DNA from: Halothiobacillus sp.
GTDB taxonomy: Bacteria; Pseudomonadota; Gammaproteobacteria; Halothiobacillales; Halothiobacillaceae
NCBI GenBank assembly: GCA_024636015.1
Contig: JAGXHU010000013.1
Span: 1-39,934, forward strand
Reading direction: 5' to 3'
Length of the DNA: 39,934 nucleotides
Shown: positions 38,823 through 39,934 of the stretch, piece by piece
Position numbering within the stretch: position 1 is the first letter of the stretch
Layout of the letters: each line of letters starts with the position of its first letter
Notes under the pieces: generated by a model
What the model saw: only the letters and a program-made list of their open reading frames with translations
Told to the model about the DNA's origin: nothing
Database searches by the model: none
Translations under genes and position numbers: made by a program

Positions 38823-39934
38823 ATGCGAACCAAGAATTTGTCCCAGTCGATCCGTGTTTCCTTTCAGACCCGTGGCCGTCGTTTGGCGACAGCGGCCCTC
38901 TTGGCATTGCCACTGATGATGCTGACACCGGTATCTGGGTTTGCCGACACCGTGATGCCGGATTATGTCCAGCTGGTCAAGCAGTCCAGTCCGTGGGTCG
39001 TGAATATCAGCACGATTTCCAAACCCAAGGCACAACCGGCCGTCGATAGCGGCAATATGCCGACATTCCCGCCGGGACCTGCCGGAGACATGTTGCGTCA
39101 TTTCTTCGAACAGATGCCGCAGCAGCAGAAGAACGAGCCGATCCGCTCGTTGGGTTCGGGGTTCATTATTTCCGCAGATGGCTACATTCTGACCAATGCC
39201 CACGTGGTGGAGGGGGCGGACAAAATCACCGTCAAGCTCAGCAATCAGCAGGAGTACCAGGCCAAGGTGATCGGCCAGGATAAGCGGACCGATATCGCCC
39301 TGATTAAAATCGATGCCAAGAATCTGCCGGTTGCCCTGATCGGCAACTCACAGAATATTCAGGTCGGCGAGTGGGTCTTGGCGATCGGTGAACCCTTCGG
39401 CCTCGATTACACGGCAACCCATGGCATCGTGTCGGCCATTGGGCGCGATCTTCCGGACGAGAGTTATGTGCCGTTCATTCAAACCGATGCTCCGGTCAAC
39501 CCCGGGAATTCCGGCGGGCCGCTGATTGATGCCAACGGCAAGGTTATCGGCATCAATTCGCAGATTTACACGAAATCCGGCGGGTACATGGGCATCTCGT
39601 TTGCCATTCCGATCAATGTCGCCATGAATGTGGTCGATCAAATCAAGGCGACCGGGACCGTGACCCGGGGTTATCTGGGCGTGTTGATTCAGCCGGTGAC
39701 CAACGATCTCGCCAAGTCGTTCGGTTTGAGCAATACCCGCGGCGCATTGGTCGCTCAGGTTGAGCCCAATACCCCGGCAGCCAAGGCGGGTTTGAAATCC
39801 GGCGACATCATCATGAAATTCAACGGCAAGGAGATCAAGCATTCGGGTGAATTGCCGATCTTGGTGGGCATGTCTCCGATTGGCAAGCCGGCCACGCTCA
39901 CCGTCATACGCGACGGCAAGGATCACGAGATGAC
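38823..39934 (+). CDS. DegP/HtrA-type periplasmic serine protease (C-terminus cut off)
   Basis: The frame is open from the ATG at 38823 to the window edge (370 codons). A signal peptide with a basic start (QTRGRR) and the hydrophobic ALLALPLMML ends near GFA. The trypsin-like domain has the triad His127 (LTNAHVVEG), Asp157 (KRTDIALIK) and Ser230 (PGNSGGPL). The first PDZ domain begins near residue 280 (GYLGVLI, then EPNTPAAKAGLKSGDIIMKFNG); a second PDZ is expected outside the window. The Q-rich loop after QMP fits the DegP/MucD group. It degrades or chaperones misfolded envelope proteins. Ribosome binding site AAGGGG lies 9 bp upstream. Confidence 0.94.
   Translation, partial: MRTKNLSQSIRVSFQTRGRRLATAALLALPLMMLTPVSGFADTVMPDYVQLVKQSSPWVVNISTISKPKAQPAVDSGNMPTFPPGPAGDMLRHFFEQMPQQQKNEPIRSLGSGFIISADGYILTNAHVVEGADKITVKLSNQQEYQAKVIGQDKRTDIALIKIDAKNLPVALIGNSQNIQVGEWVLAIGEPFGLDYTATHGIVSAIGRDLPDESYVPFIQTDAPVNPGNSGGPLIDANGKVIGINSQIYTKSGGYMGISFAIPINVAMNVVDQIKATGTVTRGYLGVLIQPVTNDLAKSFGLSNTRGALVAQVEPNTPAAKAGLKSGDIIMKFNGKEIKHSGELPILVGMSPIGKPATLTVIRDGKDHEM

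Noticed and set aside
39348..39926. 192-codon minus-strand frame at the right edge
   Set aside because: It is antisense to the protease gene, which carries a complete catalytic triad.

Overview
The window is about 40 kb of a gammaproteobacterial chromosome around the dnaA region. Gene content supports this: the block rpmH-rnpA-yidD-yidC-mnmE diverges from dnaA-dnaN-recF-gyrB, and cmoAB, mnmH-selD, glnE, rmuC, degP-type protease and a divergent Lrp-dadA-alr locus are all typical of the class. I would guess a Halothiobacillus-like or related lithotrophic lineage, but that is an impression and not something the sequence proves. Most of the window is densely packed housekeeping DNA. I saw no insertion sequence, prophage, CRISPR array, rRNA or tRNA.

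Layout. Bases 1-848 hold the tail of a class III aminotransferase and a broken MFS transporter. Bases 1032-4504 are a D-alanine catabolic locus (ridA, alr, dadA) with a divergent Lrp-type regulator. Bases 4542-8806 hold tRNA wobble-uridine modification genes (cmoB, cmoA, mnmH) and selD, all on the minus strand. Bases 9079-13091 hold mnmE, yidC, yidD, rnpA and rpmH. Bases 13401-19487 are dnaA, dnaN, recF and gyrB on the plus strand. Bases 19538-27258 hold lemA, a GIDE/EF-hand membrane protein, xthA, glnE, a DsrE-like secreted protein, a PPP-type phosphatase and two unknown small proteins. Bases 27313-38608 hold rmuC, purH, a beta-hydroxyacid dehydrogenase, dgt, yfbR, a two-gene membrane module, trxB, hemH, a MoaB/CinA-like protein and a HAD phosphatase. 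The window ends inside a DegP/HtrA-type protease.

Two things stand out. First, there are no recognisable DnaA boxes between rpmH and dnaA or between dnaA and dnaN. Consensus DnaA boxes instead occur in the two intergenic gaps that flank mnmH-selD (6336-6614 and 8807-9078). These gaps also share a 43-45 bp AT-rich repeat and the same 21-bp spacing of DnaA-like 9-mers, so they look like a duplicated or bipartite replication-origin element. Second, downstream of trxB are two overlapping membrane genes (33607-34757) that resemble the proton-translocating core of nicotinamide nucleotide transhydrogenase (PntA C-terminal part plus PntB N-terminal part) with both nucleotide-binding domains missing. 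This could be an undescribed membrane-only relative of that enzyme.

All family assignments come from reading the translated sequence and recalled family motifs; no database search was run.
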